From: Variovorax sp. Root318D1
GTDB lineage: Bacteria; Pseudomonadota; Gammaproteobacteria; Burkholderiales; Burkholderiaceae_C
Assembly: GCF_001424835.1 (NCBI RefSeq)
Contig: NZ_LMCQ01000020.1
Location: 125,384-189,383 of the forward strand
Direction of reading: 5' to 3'
Length of the DNA: 64,000 nucleotides
The number at the start of each line of letters is the position of its first letter. Within the stretch, counting starts at the first letter, position 1. The notes beneath the pieces were generated by a model. That model was not told the DNA's origin. It was given only the letters and a program-made list of their open reading frames with translations, and made no database searches. Positions 32,828 to 40,598 of this stretch are shown here, in pieces. The position numbers were made by a program, and so were the translations under genes.

Positions 32828-33089
32828 TTGTTCAGGGCGGGTGCAAAGGCCACCGGGTACTCCCCTCCGCGAATGTCCCCCGCCTTCGGCTCCTCCTTTA
32901 TTTCGCTGCGGGGAGCACCCGATGCCCTGTGCACTGGGGCACGCTGCTGGTGTTCCGCTGATCAACGACCGCTCTTTGCAACGCACCCGTCGATGGGGTG
33001 CCTTGCGCAGCGAAATAAAGGAGGAGGCCGCAGGCCGGGGGACATTCGCGGAGAAAGGTACCCCGTCGGCGGGTGCGCGCCCTGAACAA
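32828..33089. repeat. Long foldback (MITE/REPIN-like) element between the binding-protein and permease genes
   Basis: This accounts for nearly all of the only gene-free stretch over 300 bases. The best-matched arms are 32865-32910 and 33006-33053: the left begins CTCCGCGAATGTCCCCCG and ends TTTATTTCGCTGCG, and the right is its near-perfect reverse complement with a few small differences. Weaker symmetry extends outward to TTGTTCAGGGCG (left) and GCCCTGAACAA (right) and inward past GCACCC. Immediately left, GTTGTTCAGGGCG occurs twice in tandem. Several short open frames cross the element on both strands but none has codon or start evidence, so I see no gene in it. It is either a non-autonomous mobile element or a fixed structured spacer. 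Confidence 0.85.
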
Positions 33090-33094
33090 AGCAC

Positions 33095-34108
33095 TTAGCG
33101 CACTTCCTTCAGATACCGATCAGAGAACGCCCGTTGCGCCTCGGCCATGCGCGCGTAGTCGACGCTCTTGGCACGCGCGTATTCGCTGGCCGGCAGGAAC
33201 TGCGCCTCGATATCCTTCGGCATCGCACCGGCACGCACCGGTCGCAGGTAAGCCTTGGCCCAGATCGCCTGGCCTTCGTCGGACAGCACGAAGTCGAGCA
33301 CCTTCTTGCCTTCGGCCGCATGCGGCGCCTTGGCGACGAGGCTCATCACGTAGGGCACGGCCAGCGTGCCTTCGCTCGGAATAACGAAGGCGACATTGGC
33401 CTTGTCCTTGTATTTGGCGCGGTAGGCGTTGAAGTCGTAGTCGAGCAGGATCGCGATTTCGCCCGACAGCACGCGCGCGTAGGAGGTCTGCTTGGGCACG
33501 ATCGGCTCGTTCTTCTGCAGCGCCTTGAAGTAGTCGATGGCCGGGCCGAAGTTGTCGAGCGTGCCGCCGCGCGCTTCGTTCACCGCCACCGCACCCACGT
33601 AGCCGACAAAGGCCGAGGCTGGATCGAGATAGCCGATGAGGCCCTTGTACTCGGGCTTGAGGAGGTCGGCCCACGACTTCGGGACCGGCTTGCCCTTGAG
33701 CGCATCGACGTTGACCATGAAGCCGAGCGTGCCGGAGTGGATGGTGAACCAGTTGCCGGCCGGGTCCTTCAGGCCGTCGGGAATGTCTTTCCACGCGGCC
33801 GGCTTGTAGGGCTCGACCACGCCTTCTTTCTGCGCCTGCACCGCGAAGGTCACGCCCAGGTAAGTAACGTCCGCCACGGGACTGCCTTTTTCGGCCACGA
33901 GCTGCGCGAGCGACTGGCCCGAGTTCTTGTTGTCGGCCGGCACGGTGACGCCTGTCTTGGCCTTGATGGCCTTGAGCTGCGTGCCCCAGTCGGCCCATTC
34001 GGTCGGGCAGTTGTAGCAAATGGCGGTCTGTGCCATGGCACTGCCGGCGGCGACGAGCGCGGCGGTGAGCAAGCCCAGTCGGGCCATGCGGGAGATGCGG
34101 AGAGACAT
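33095..34108 (-). CDS. ABC importer periplasmic substrate-binding protein (PhnS/FbpA-like)
   Basis: Secreted solute-binding protein of 337 residues of the type that serves ferric iron, polyamines or 2-aminoethylphosphonate. Signal peptide MSLRISRMARLGLLTAALVA with cleavage after SAMAQ; the mature N-terminus has an unusual CYNC pair. Typical segments are GVVEPYKPAAWKDIPDGLKD and WADLLKPEYKGLIGYLDPAS. Preceded by the LacI regulator (49-base gap) and followed, across the foldback element, by two permeases, an ATPase and a phosphodiesterase. Size and order are close to the PhnSTUV transporter, but the ligand is unproven. Confidence 0.88.
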   Translation of the reverse strand: MSLRISRMARLGLLTAALVAAGSAMAQTAICYNCPTEWADWGTQLKAIKAKTGVTVPADNKNSGQSLAQLVAEKGSPVADVTYLGVTFAVQAQKEGVVEPYKPAAWKDIPDGLKDPAGNWFTIHSGTLGFMVNVDALKGKPVPKSWADLLKPEYKGLIGYLDPASAFVGYVGAVAVNEARGGTLDNFGPAIDYFKALQKNEPIVPKQTSYARVLSGEIAILLDYDFNAYRAKYKDKANVAFVIPSEGTLAVPYVMSLVAKAPHAAEGKKVLDFVLSDEGQAIWAKAYLRPVRAGAMPKDIEAQFLPASEYARAKSVDYARMAEAQRAFSDRYLKEVR

Positions 34109-34157
34109 GAAAGAACTCCTTGAGGGGTGTGAGGGTTGAGGCGGGTGAGAGGGGTGG

Positions 34158-35168
34158 TCAGTCGTCGGCGATATCGCATGCGGACGCGCACGATTCGCCG
34201 TCGCGAAAGAAGCAAGGCAGCAGCAGGGTCGCGTCGGCTTGCAGCGTGGCGTCGCCAGCCATGGCCTGGATCAGCAATTCGACGCTGCGGCGGCCGATGT
34301 CACTGTTGGGCTGCGCGATGGTGCTGAGCGCCGGCGTGAGGTCTTCGCCGAGCGCAATGCCGTCGAAGCCGACCACGCTGAGGTCGTCCGGCACGGAGAG
34401 GCCGCTCAGGTGCGCGGCGCGGATGCTGCGGATGGCGAGCAGGTCGTTCGAGCAGACCAGCGCAGTTGGCCGGGCCTTGGCTCGTAGCAGCTGCGCGAGC
34501 AAATCGACTGCACTCTCGACAAACGGCACTTCGATGAGCGGAGGGGCGTCGAGCCCTGCATCGGCCATGCCTTTTTGATAGCCGCGATAGCGTTGCTGCG
34601 CGCGATCGGACGCGGCCAGCGTGCCGCTGACCATAGCTATGCGGCGGTGTCCAAGAAGCACCAGGCGCGCCACGGCATCGGCCACGGCCGCTTCGCCATC
34701 CACGGTCACGCAAGGATGATCGCGGTGCCGGTTGTAGGCCAGCACATATGGGGTGCCGGTGCTGCGCAGTCGGTCGAGCGCGGCCGAAGTGGATGGGTTG
34801 GACACCACGAGGATCAGCCCGTCGACGTTGCCGGCCAGCAGCAGCTGGACCGCGCGCTCTTCTTCGTCGAGTTGGTAGCCTGTGGTGATGGGAATGATCG
34901 CGTAGCCGCCGGCAATGGCCGCGCCTGCGATGCCCTGAAGGCACTCGGCAAAGGTCGGATTCAGCAAGGTCGGCAGCACCACGCCCAATGCGCGGCTGCG
35001 CTGGGTGCGCAAGGTGCGCGCGCTGGCGTTGGGCACGTAGTGGAGCTCGCGCGCCACGCGTTCCACCAACTCACGTGTGGCTGGCGTGACTTTGTCGGGG
35101 AAGTTGAACGCCCGCGACACGGTGGCCACGGAAACCCCGGCCTTGGCTGCGACGGATTGAATGCTCAT
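34158..35168 (-). CDS. LacI-family transcriptional regulator
   Basis: LacI/GalR-type repressor of 336 residues: N-terminal helix-turn-helix and hinge (SIQSVAAKAGVSVATVSRAF, then NASARTLRTQRSRALGVVLP) and a periplasmic-binding-like ligand domain. First gene of the minus-strand unit that includes the importer and phosphodiesterase, so it most likely controls that unit and itself through the operator at 35181-35194. LacI control is unusual for a transporter of this PhnSTUV-like type, which hints at a small organic, perhaps sugar- or polyol-containing, inducer. Confidence 0.9.
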   Translation of the reverse strand: MSIQSVAAKAGVSVATVSRAFNFPDKVTPATRELVERVARELHYVPNASARTLRTQRSRALGVVLPTLLNPTFAECLQGIAGAAIAGGYAIIPITTGYQLDEEERAVQLLLAGNVDGLILVVSNPSTSAALDRLRSTGTPYVLAYNRHRDHPCVTVDGEAAVADAVARLVLLGHRRIAMVSGTLAASDRAQQRYRGYQKGMADAGLDAPPLIEVPFVESAVDLLAQLLRAKARPTALVCSNDLLAIRSIRAAHLSGLSVPDDLSVVGFDGIALGEDLTPALSTIAQPNSDIGRRSVELLIQAMAGDATLQADATLLLPCFFRDGESCASACDIADD

Positions 35169-35180
35169 CGTGCGGTGCTA

Positions 35181-35194
35181 TGTAAACGATTACA
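35181..35194. promoter_or_regulatory. LacI-family operator upstream of the LacI gene
   Basis: TGTAAACGATTACA has half sites TGTAAAC and GATTACA that are symmetric at 6 of 7 positions about a central CG, the typical arrangement of LacI-family operators. It lies 13 bases upstream of the regulator's ATG and would mediate autoregulation and, since the genes are co-directional, control of the whole transport unit. Confidence 0.7.
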
Positions 35195-35264
35195 TTGCAC
35201 CGCGGCAGTATGACCCCGCTATGACAGGCCATGAAAGCCGGGAAAAACCCGCGCGTTTGTCTTG

Positions 35265-35299
35265 CTCCCTCTGCCTCTGGAGAGGGCGGGGGTGAGGGC
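35265..35299 (+). repeat. Single REP-like repeat
   Basis: CTCCCTCTGCCTCTGGAGAG continues to GGCGGGGGTGAGGGC; it is a variant of the two inverted copies at 3007-3118 and has the same GTCTTG immediately upstream. It lies in the 172-base gap between lspA and the LacI gene. Confidence 0.75.
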
Positions 35300-35340
35300 C
35301 TACGGCCTTAACGCGCCTCAACCAGCCCGCACCGGGCGCG

Positions 35341-35853
35341 TTACTTCCCCCGGCGAACCCGCCGGATCTCGTCCAGGATCAGGCAGATTGCGCCCAGCGT
35401 GATCGCACTGTCCGCCGCATTGAACGCCGGGAAATACCAGTTGCCAGCGTGGAAGCTCAGGAAGTCCACCACATAGCCGTGCATCATCCGGTCGATCACG
35501 TTGCCGATGGCACCGCCCAGAATGCAGGCCATCGCGAACGAAAAGAGCTTCTGCCCTGCGTGCGACTTCAGCATCCAGACGATGAACACCGCGGCTGCCA
35601 CGCCAATGGCCGTGAAGAACCAGCGCTGCCATCCCGAATGGTCGGCCAGGAAAGAGAACGCGGCGCCCGTGTTGTGCGCGCGAACCACGTTGAAGAAGCT
35701 CGTCACGTAAGTCGCATCACCGAGCTTGTAGTAGCCCAGGATCAGCGTCTTGGTGAACTGATCGATGATCAGGATGATCGCCGCCAACCCGAGCCATGGC
35801 CAGATGCTGCCGCTGCGGGAACGCGATGCCGACATGGTGCGTGCGGCCGCCAT
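35341..35853 (-). CDS. lspA: Lipoprotein signal peptidase (signal peptidase II)
   Basis: Inner-membrane aspartic protease that removes signal peptides from prolipoproteins. The 170 residues have four hydrophobic helices, DQFTK near residue 31, HNTGAAFSFL near 60, the catalytic aspartates D130 (GYVVDFL) and D148 (NAADSAI), and GNVIDR before them. The ATG at 35853 overlaps the ileS stop by one base, which fixes the start; the longer open frame upstream lies within ileS. The ribF-ileS-lspA order is conserved in proteobacteria. Confidence 0.95.
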   Translation of the reverse strand: MAAARTMSASRSRSGSIWPWLGLAAIILIIDQFTKTLILGYYKLGDATYVTSFFNVVRAHNTGAAFSFLADHSGWQRWFFTAIGVAAAVFIVWMLKSHAGQKLFSFAMACILGGAIGNVIDRMMHGYVVDFLSFHAGNWYFPAFNAADSAITLGAICLILDEIRRVRRGK

Positions 35854-38702
35854 CAGGCAAAGCTCCGCGATTCGCCGGCGCCGAACAGGTTGCTCGTGCA
35901 ACGGCCGCAGATCGTCGGGTGCGCCGGGTCGTGGCCCACGTCGTCGCGGTAGTGCCAGCAGCGATCGCACTTCTGCGCGCTGCTCGGCGTTACCGTGGTC
36001 GAGAGCGTTTCGCCCGCGGCGATTGCGATGGCCGAGGTGATGAAGACGAACTTCAGGTCATCGCCCAGCGATCCCAGCAGCGCGAAATCGTCTGCCGGCG
36101 CACTGAGTTGCAGGTTCGCCTGCAGCGACGAGCCGACCTTGCCCTCGGCGCGCACCGCTTCGATGTCCTTGTTGACCACGTCGCGAATTTCGCGGATGCG
36201 ACCCCACTTGGCGAGCAGCGCATCGTCGGGTGCGGCGAATTTGCTGAATGTCTGCGCAAAGATCGATTCGCCCGGCTTGCCCGTGCTCACGAACTTCCAC
36301 GCCTCTTCGGCCGTGAAGCTGAGGAACGGTGCCATCCAGCGCAGCATGGCTTGCGAGATGTGCCAGAGCGCTGTCTGCGCACTGCGGCGCGCTAGCGAGC
36401 CCGGCGCCGTCGTGTAGAGCCGGTCTTTCAGGATGTCGAGGTAGAACCCGCCCAGGTCTTCCGAGCAGTAGATCTGCAGCTTGGCCACCACCGGGTGGAA
36501 CTCGTAGACCTTGTAGTGCGCAAGGATCTCGGCCTGGAACTGCGAAGCGCGCGCAAGCGCATAGCGGTCGATTTCGAACAGCTGGTCGAGCGGCACCGCG
36601 TCCTTGGCGATGTCGAAGTCGCTGGTGTTCGCCATCAGGAAACGCAGCGTGTTGCGGATGCGGCGGTACGAGTCGACCACGCGCGCGAGGATCTTGTCGT
36701 CGCCCGCGATGTCGCCCGAATAGTCGCTGGCAGCCACCCAGAGGCGGATGATTTCCGCGCCCAGCTTGCTGCTGATTTCCTGCGGGTCGATACCGTTCTT
36801 GAGCGACTTGCTCATCTTGATGCCCTTGGCGTCTACCGTGAAGCCGTGCGTGAGCAGGCCTCGGTACGGCGCTCGGTCTTCCAGCGCACAGGCGATCAAA
36901 AGCGACGAGTGGAACCAGCCACGATGCTGGTCGTGGCCTTCGAGGTACAGGTCGGCTTCAGGCCCGGTCTCGTGGTGCACGTTGGGGTGCGTGCCGCGCA
37001 GCACGTGCTGGAACGTCGAGCCCGAATCGAACCACACCTCGAGGATGTCGGTGCTCTTGGTGTAGTGCGGCGCGTCTTCGGCGCCCAGAATTTCTTCGGC
37101 CGTGACGCGGCTCCAGGCCTCGATGCCGCCCTTCTCGACGATGTCGGCGGCCTGGTCGAGGATTTCCATCGTGCGCGGATGGAGCTCGCCCGAGTCCTTG
37201 TGCAAGAAGAAGGGGATCGGCACGCCCCAGCTGCGCTGGCGGCTGATGCACCAGTCGGGCCGGTTGGCAATCATGTCGTGCAGCCGCGCCTTGCCGTTCT
37301 CCGGATAAAAGCTCGTTTGCTCGATCGCTTCGAGCGCGGTCTGGCGCAGCGACTTGGGCGCCTTGTCCTTGGTGAACACGCCTTCGCCTTCGTCCATGCG
37401 GACGAACCACTGCGCCGCGGCGCGGTAGATCACCGGCGTCTTGTGGCGCCAGCAGTGCGGGTAGCTGTGCGTGATGGTCTCGGTGGTGAGCAGGCGGTTG
37501 GCGTCGCGCAGGGCCGAGATGATGACCGGCACGGCCTTCCAGATGTTCTGGCCGCCGAAGAGCGGGAAGTCGGGCGCGTAGCTGCCGTTGCCCTGCACCG
37601 GGTTCAGGATGTCGTCGTACGCCACACCATGGGCGATGCAGGAGTTGAAGTCATCCACGCCGTAGGCGGGCGAGGAGTGGACGAGGCCGGTGCCGTCGGT
37701 GGCGGTGGCGTAGTCGGCAAGGTACACCGGCGACAGGCGCTTGTAACCCGCATCGACGTCGTACAGCGGATGCTCGAACTCCAGCCCGCCGAGCTTCTCG
37801 CCCTTGACCGTGGCCAGCACCTTGCCGTCGAGCGCATAGCGCGTCATGCACATCTCGACCAGCGAGTTGGCGAGGATCAAGAGGCCGCGCTCGGTGTCGA
37901 CCAGCGAGTACTCGATTTCCGGGTTCAGGTTGATTGCCTGGTTGGCCGGGATGGTCCACGCGGTGGTGGTCCAGATCACGGCAAAGATGTCGCCGAGGAT
38001 CGTATGGTCGGTCTCGAAGGCCTTGAGCACCTTCTCGCGCTCGTGCGCCTTGAAGGCCACGTCGAGGGTCTGGCTCTTCTTGTCGGCGTATTCGATCTCG
38101 AACTCGGCCAACGATGAGCCGCAGTCGAAGCACCAGTACACCGGCTTCAGGCCGCGGTACACAAAGCCGCGCTCGATCACGCGCTTGAAGGCCCGCAGCT
38201 CGCCGGCTTCATTCGCGAAATCCATCGTCTTGTACGGATGGTCCCATTCGCCCAGCACGCCCAGGCGCTGGAAGTCGAGCATCTGCTGCGCGATCTGTTC
38301 CGTGGCGTAGGCGCGGCTCTTGGCCTGCATCTCGTCGCGGCTCAGGTTGCGGCCGTATTGCTTTTCGATGGCGTTCTCGATCGGCAGGCCGTGGCAGTCC
38401 CAGCCGGGCACGTAGAGCGCGTCGTAGCCTTCGAGCTGGCGCGCCTTGGTGATCATGTCCTTCAGGATCTTGTTCACCGCGTGGCCCATGTGGATCTGGC
38501 CGTTGGCGTACGGCGGGCCGTCGTGCAAGATGAACTTGGGCGCGCCGTGGCGGGCGTCGCGCAGACGGTGATAGCGGCCTTCGTCGTTCCATTCCTTCAC
38601 CCAGCCCGGTTCGCGCTTGGGCAGGTCGCCGCGCATGGGGAAGGGGGTGTCGGGCAGGTTCAGCGTGGAACGGTAGTCGGTGGGGGAAGCGGCGTCAGAC
38701 AT
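35853..38702 (-). CDS. ileS: Isoleucyl-tRNA synthetase
   Basis: Class Ia synthetase that charges tRNA-Ile, with an editing domain against valine. The 949 residues include the HIGH-type motif HMGH (71-74), the editing (CP1) region, KMSKS followed by LKNGIDP, the anticodon-binding helices and a C-terminal zinc finger with CDRCW and CGRC. Start at the ATG giving MSDAASPTDYRSTLNLPDT. Upstream gap to ribF (121 bases) holds an inverted repeat pair. Confidence 0.97.
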   Translation of the reverse strand: MSDAASPTDYRSTLNLPDTPFPMRGDLPKREPGWVKEWNDEGRYHRLRDARHGAPKFILHDGPPYANGQIHMGHAVNKILKDMITKARQLEGYDALYVPGWDCHGLPIENAIEKQYGRNLSRDEMQAKSRAYATEQIAQQMLDFQRLGVLGEWDHPYKTMDFANEAGELRAFKRVIERGFVYRGLKPVYWCFDCGSSLAEFEIEYADKKSQTLDVAFKAHEREKVLKAFETDHTILGDIFAVIWTTTAWTIPANQAINLNPEIEYSLVDTERGLLILANSLVEMCMTRYALDGKVLATVKGEKLGGLEFEHPLYDVDAGYKRLSPVYLADYATATDGTGLVHSSPAYGVDDFNSCIAHGVAYDDILNPVQGNGSYAPDFPLFGGQNIWKAVPVIISALRDANRLLTTETITHSYPHCWRHKTPVIYRAAAQWFVRMDEGEGVFTKDKAPKSLRQTALEAIEQTSFYPENGKARLHDMIANRPDWCISRQRSWGVPIPFFLHKDSGELHPRTMEILDQAADIVEKGGIEAWSRVTAEEILGAEDAPHYTKSTDILEVWFDSGSTFQHVLRGTHPNVHHETGPEADLYLEGHDQHRGWFHSSLLIACALEDRAPYRGLLTHGFTVDAKGIKMSKSLKNGIDPQEISSKLGAEIIRLWVAASDYSGDIAGDDKILARVVDSYRRIRNTLRFLMANTSDFDIAKDAVPLDQLFEIDRYALARASQFQAEILAHYKVYEFHPVVAKLQIYCSEDLGGFYLDILKDRLYTTAPGSLARRSAQTALWHISQAMLRWMAPFLSFTAEEAWKFVSTGKPGESIFAQTFSKFAAPDDALLAKWGRIREIRDVVNKDIEAVRAEGKVGSSLQANLQLSAPADDFALLGSLGDDLKFVFITSAIAIAAGETLSTTVTPSSAQKCDRCWHYRDDVGHDPAHPTICGRCTSNLFGAGESRSFA

Positions 38703-38725
38703 GTTGGGGTGCGAAACAGAGGGGC

Positions 38726-38798
38726 TTCGACAGGCTCAGCCCGAACTGCATTGAGCGGTCGGTGCGGAAGAAAAGCCGTTCGCCCTGAGCTTGTCGAA
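38726..38798. repeat. Inverted repeat pair between ribF and ileS
   Basis: TTCGACAGGCTCAGCCCGAAC (38726-38746; first 20 bases TTCGACAGGCTCAGCCCGAA) and its near reverse complement at 38778-38798 (GTTCGCCCTGAGCTTGTCGA plus A) flank a 31-base loop. The unit belongs to a type of short intergenic repeat that is common in many proteobacterial genomes, usually as such pairs. It fills most of the gap and would form a stem in a ribF-ileS transcript. Confidence 0.8.
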
Positions 38799-38823
38799 GG
38801 GCGGCAGCACGGTGCGTGCAGGG

Positions 38824-39861
38824 CTAAATTCGATCCCGCGTCGTCTGGCGATGGGTTTCGGCGTGGGTCGATGCAAAGAACGCGCGCGCGTCGCGCCCAT
38901 CCTTCGAGATGCCCGCTGTGAGGGCCTCGAGGCTGGTGTAGCGCAATTCGTCGTGCAGTTTGTGCAGGAGTTCCACGCGGACGATTTTACCGTAGGCCCC
39001 TTCGGCTCCCAGATGCGAGGGCCACTCCAGGCAATGCGTCTCCAGCAACACCCGGCCCGCGTTGACGTCGTTGGCGTCCAGCGAGGGGCGCACGCCGAGG
39101 TTGGCCACGCCGGGCAGCGGCTGGTCGGCCAGGCCGTGCACCAGCACCGCGAAGATGCCGCTGGCGGCCGGCTTCCAGTGCTTGAAGCGCATGTTGAGGG
39201 TGCGAAACCCGTCGTCCTTGCCGGGGGCCGAGGCGCCCAGTGCGCGGCCGAGCTTGCGGCCATGGACCACGTGGCCCGAGATCGTGTACGGCCGGCCGAG
39301 CAGATGCTGGGCGTCGGCCATGCGGCCCTCGGCCAGCGCATCGCGCACGGCCGAGCTGGAAACGCGCAAGCCATGCACCTCGTAGCTGTTCATGCGCGCC
39401 ACGTCGAAGCCGTGCGCATCGCCGGCTGCGTCGAGCATGGCGTAGTCGCCGGCCCGCTTGGCGCCGAAGCGGAAGTCGTCTCCCACCAGCACGTAGCGCG
39501 CGCCCAGGCCCTCGATCAGCACGTTCTGGATGAATTGTTCGGGCGACTGGGACGCCAGCCGGCCGTCGAAGGGCAGCACGATGGTCTGCGCCACGCCGCA
39601 CGCCGCGAGTTCGGTCAGCTTGTCGCGAAGCGTGCCGATGCGGGCCGGCGCCAGGTCGGGTTTCTTGGTGACGGCGGCGAAATAATCGCGCGGGTGCGGC
39701 TCGAAGGTGAGCACGCAACTGGGCAGCCCGCGGTGGCGCGCTTCGGTCTGCAGCAGCGCCAGCATGGCTTGGTGGCCACGGTGAACGCCGTCGAAATTGC
39801 CAATGGTGAGGGCGCAGGCGGGAGCCACGCCCGGGTGCCGGAAGCCGCGGAAAACCTGCAT
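38824..39861 (-). CDS. ribF: Bifunctional riboflavin kinase / FAD synthetase
   Basis: Makes FMN and then FAD from riboflavin. The 345 residues comprise the nucleotidyl-transferase domain (NFDGVHRGHQAML at about 23-35, and the ISS-like region SSSAVRDALAEG) and the C-terminal flavokinase beta-barrel (GHVVHGRKLGRALG onward, then GVANLGVRPSLD). The PTAN element normally following GRxLG is replaced by a longer loop ASAPGKDDGFRTLN. First gene of the ribF-ileS-lspA group and divergent from the HNH gene. Confidence 0.94.
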   Translation of the reverse strand: MQVFRGFRHPGVAPACALTIGNFDGVHRGHQAMLALLQTEARHRGLPSCVLTFEPHPRDYFAAVTKKPDLAPARIGTLRDKLTELAACGVAQTIVLPFDGRLASQSPEQFIQNVLIEGLGARYVLVGDDFRFGAKRAGDYAMLDAAGDAHGFDVARMNSYEVHGLRVSSSAVRDALAEGRMADAQHLLGRPYTISGHVVHGRKLGRALGASAPGKDDGFRTLNMRFKHWKPAASGIFAVLVHGLADQPLPGVANLGVRPSLDANDVNAGRVLLETHCLEWPSHLGAEGAYGKIVRVELLHKLHDELRYTSLEALTAGISKDGRDARAFFASTHAETHRQTTRDRI

Positions 39862-39921
39862 GAGTGGGTATCTTTTTGATAGCGCCTCGCGCCCGTCAAT
39901 TGGGGCGAATCAGGCCGTTTT

Positions 39922-39945
39922 GTCACAAAGCCGGTATATTGTGAC
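39922..39945. promoter_or_regulatory. Inverted repeat in the ribF/HNH divergent intergenic region
   Basis: GTCACAA (39922-39928) and TTGTGAC (39939-39945) form a perfect 7-base inverted repeat across 10 bases that include TATA. The repeat lies 60 bases upstream of the ribF start and about 85 upstream of the HNH start. The geometry suits a dimeric DNA-binding protein; I recognise no regulator for it. Confidence 0.4.
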
Positions 39946-40028
39946 TCAGTGCGTTGCTTGAAGTGATCTCCGACGCGCTCCGTGTCCCTGGTCTTTCCGT
40001 GATTCTTCCCTTTTTGAGGAGGCGTGTG

Positions 40029-40589
40029 GTGAAGGTCTTGAAGCTGTCGGCCCAAGGGCTGCCCCAGTCATGGATATCGCTCGAACAGGCGGTCATCCAC
40101 TATGCAGCGGACGAGGTCCGCTGGGAGGTGGGCGCGCAGGTGGCTGTGTTCCGTGGCGGCCACAACGCCATCACGGGCGAGCAATCGCAGATTGCGATCA
40201 ACAGCATCATCGGCACCAAGGGCGTGCCGCGCATCAATCCTTTCACGCAACGCCCGGGGCTTACCAACAGCAAGCTCTTTGCGCGCGACCGCAATGTGTG
40301 CGCCTACTGCGGCGGGCATTTCCACGAGGACGAGCTCACGCGCGAGCACATCATTCCGTTCGCGCAAAAGGGCATCGACACCTGGATGAATGTGGTCACG
40401 GCGTGCAAGCCGTGCAACCACCGCAAGAGCAGCCGCACGCCCGAGCAGGCGAACATGCCGCTCCTGTATGCGCCCTATGTGCCCAGCCTCTGGGAAGATT
40501 TCATTTTGCGAAACCGCCGCATCCTGGCGGACCAGATGGAATTCTTGATGGCGCACCTGCCGCAGAGCTCGCGGCTGCACGACAGCTAG
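40029..40589 (+). CDS. HNH endonuclease-family protein
   Basis: Protein of 186 residues with a zinc-stabilised HNH nuclease fold: C91 and C94 (CAYC), the His-bearing TREHIIPF strand, WMNVVTACKPC (C126, C129) and NHRKSS. The N-terminal 80 residues (MKVLKLSAQGLPQSWISLEQ and onward) are conserved-looking but match no domain I know. The start is a GTG; the one at 40029 sits 6 bases after GGAGG and the one at 40026 only 3. No restriction or phage genes are adjacent; chromosomal single copies of this type are common in Burkholderiales and their function is not known to me. Confidence 0.85.
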   Translation: MKVLKLSAQGLPQSWISLEQAVIHYAADEVRWEVGAQVAVFRGGHNAITGEQSQIAINSIIGTKGVPRINPFTQRPGLTNSKLFARDRNVCAYCGGHFHEDELTREHIIPFAQKGIDTWMNVVTACKPCNHRKSSRTPEQANMPLLYAPYVPSLWEDFILRNRRILADQMEFLMAHLPQSSRLHDS

Positions 40590-40598
40590 CGAGCTCGC

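Noticed and set aside
32783..33098. Several 60-110 codon open frames on both strands within the foldback element
   Set aside because: They arise because the arms are inverted copies of each other; none has a ribosome site, family match or normal codon usage.
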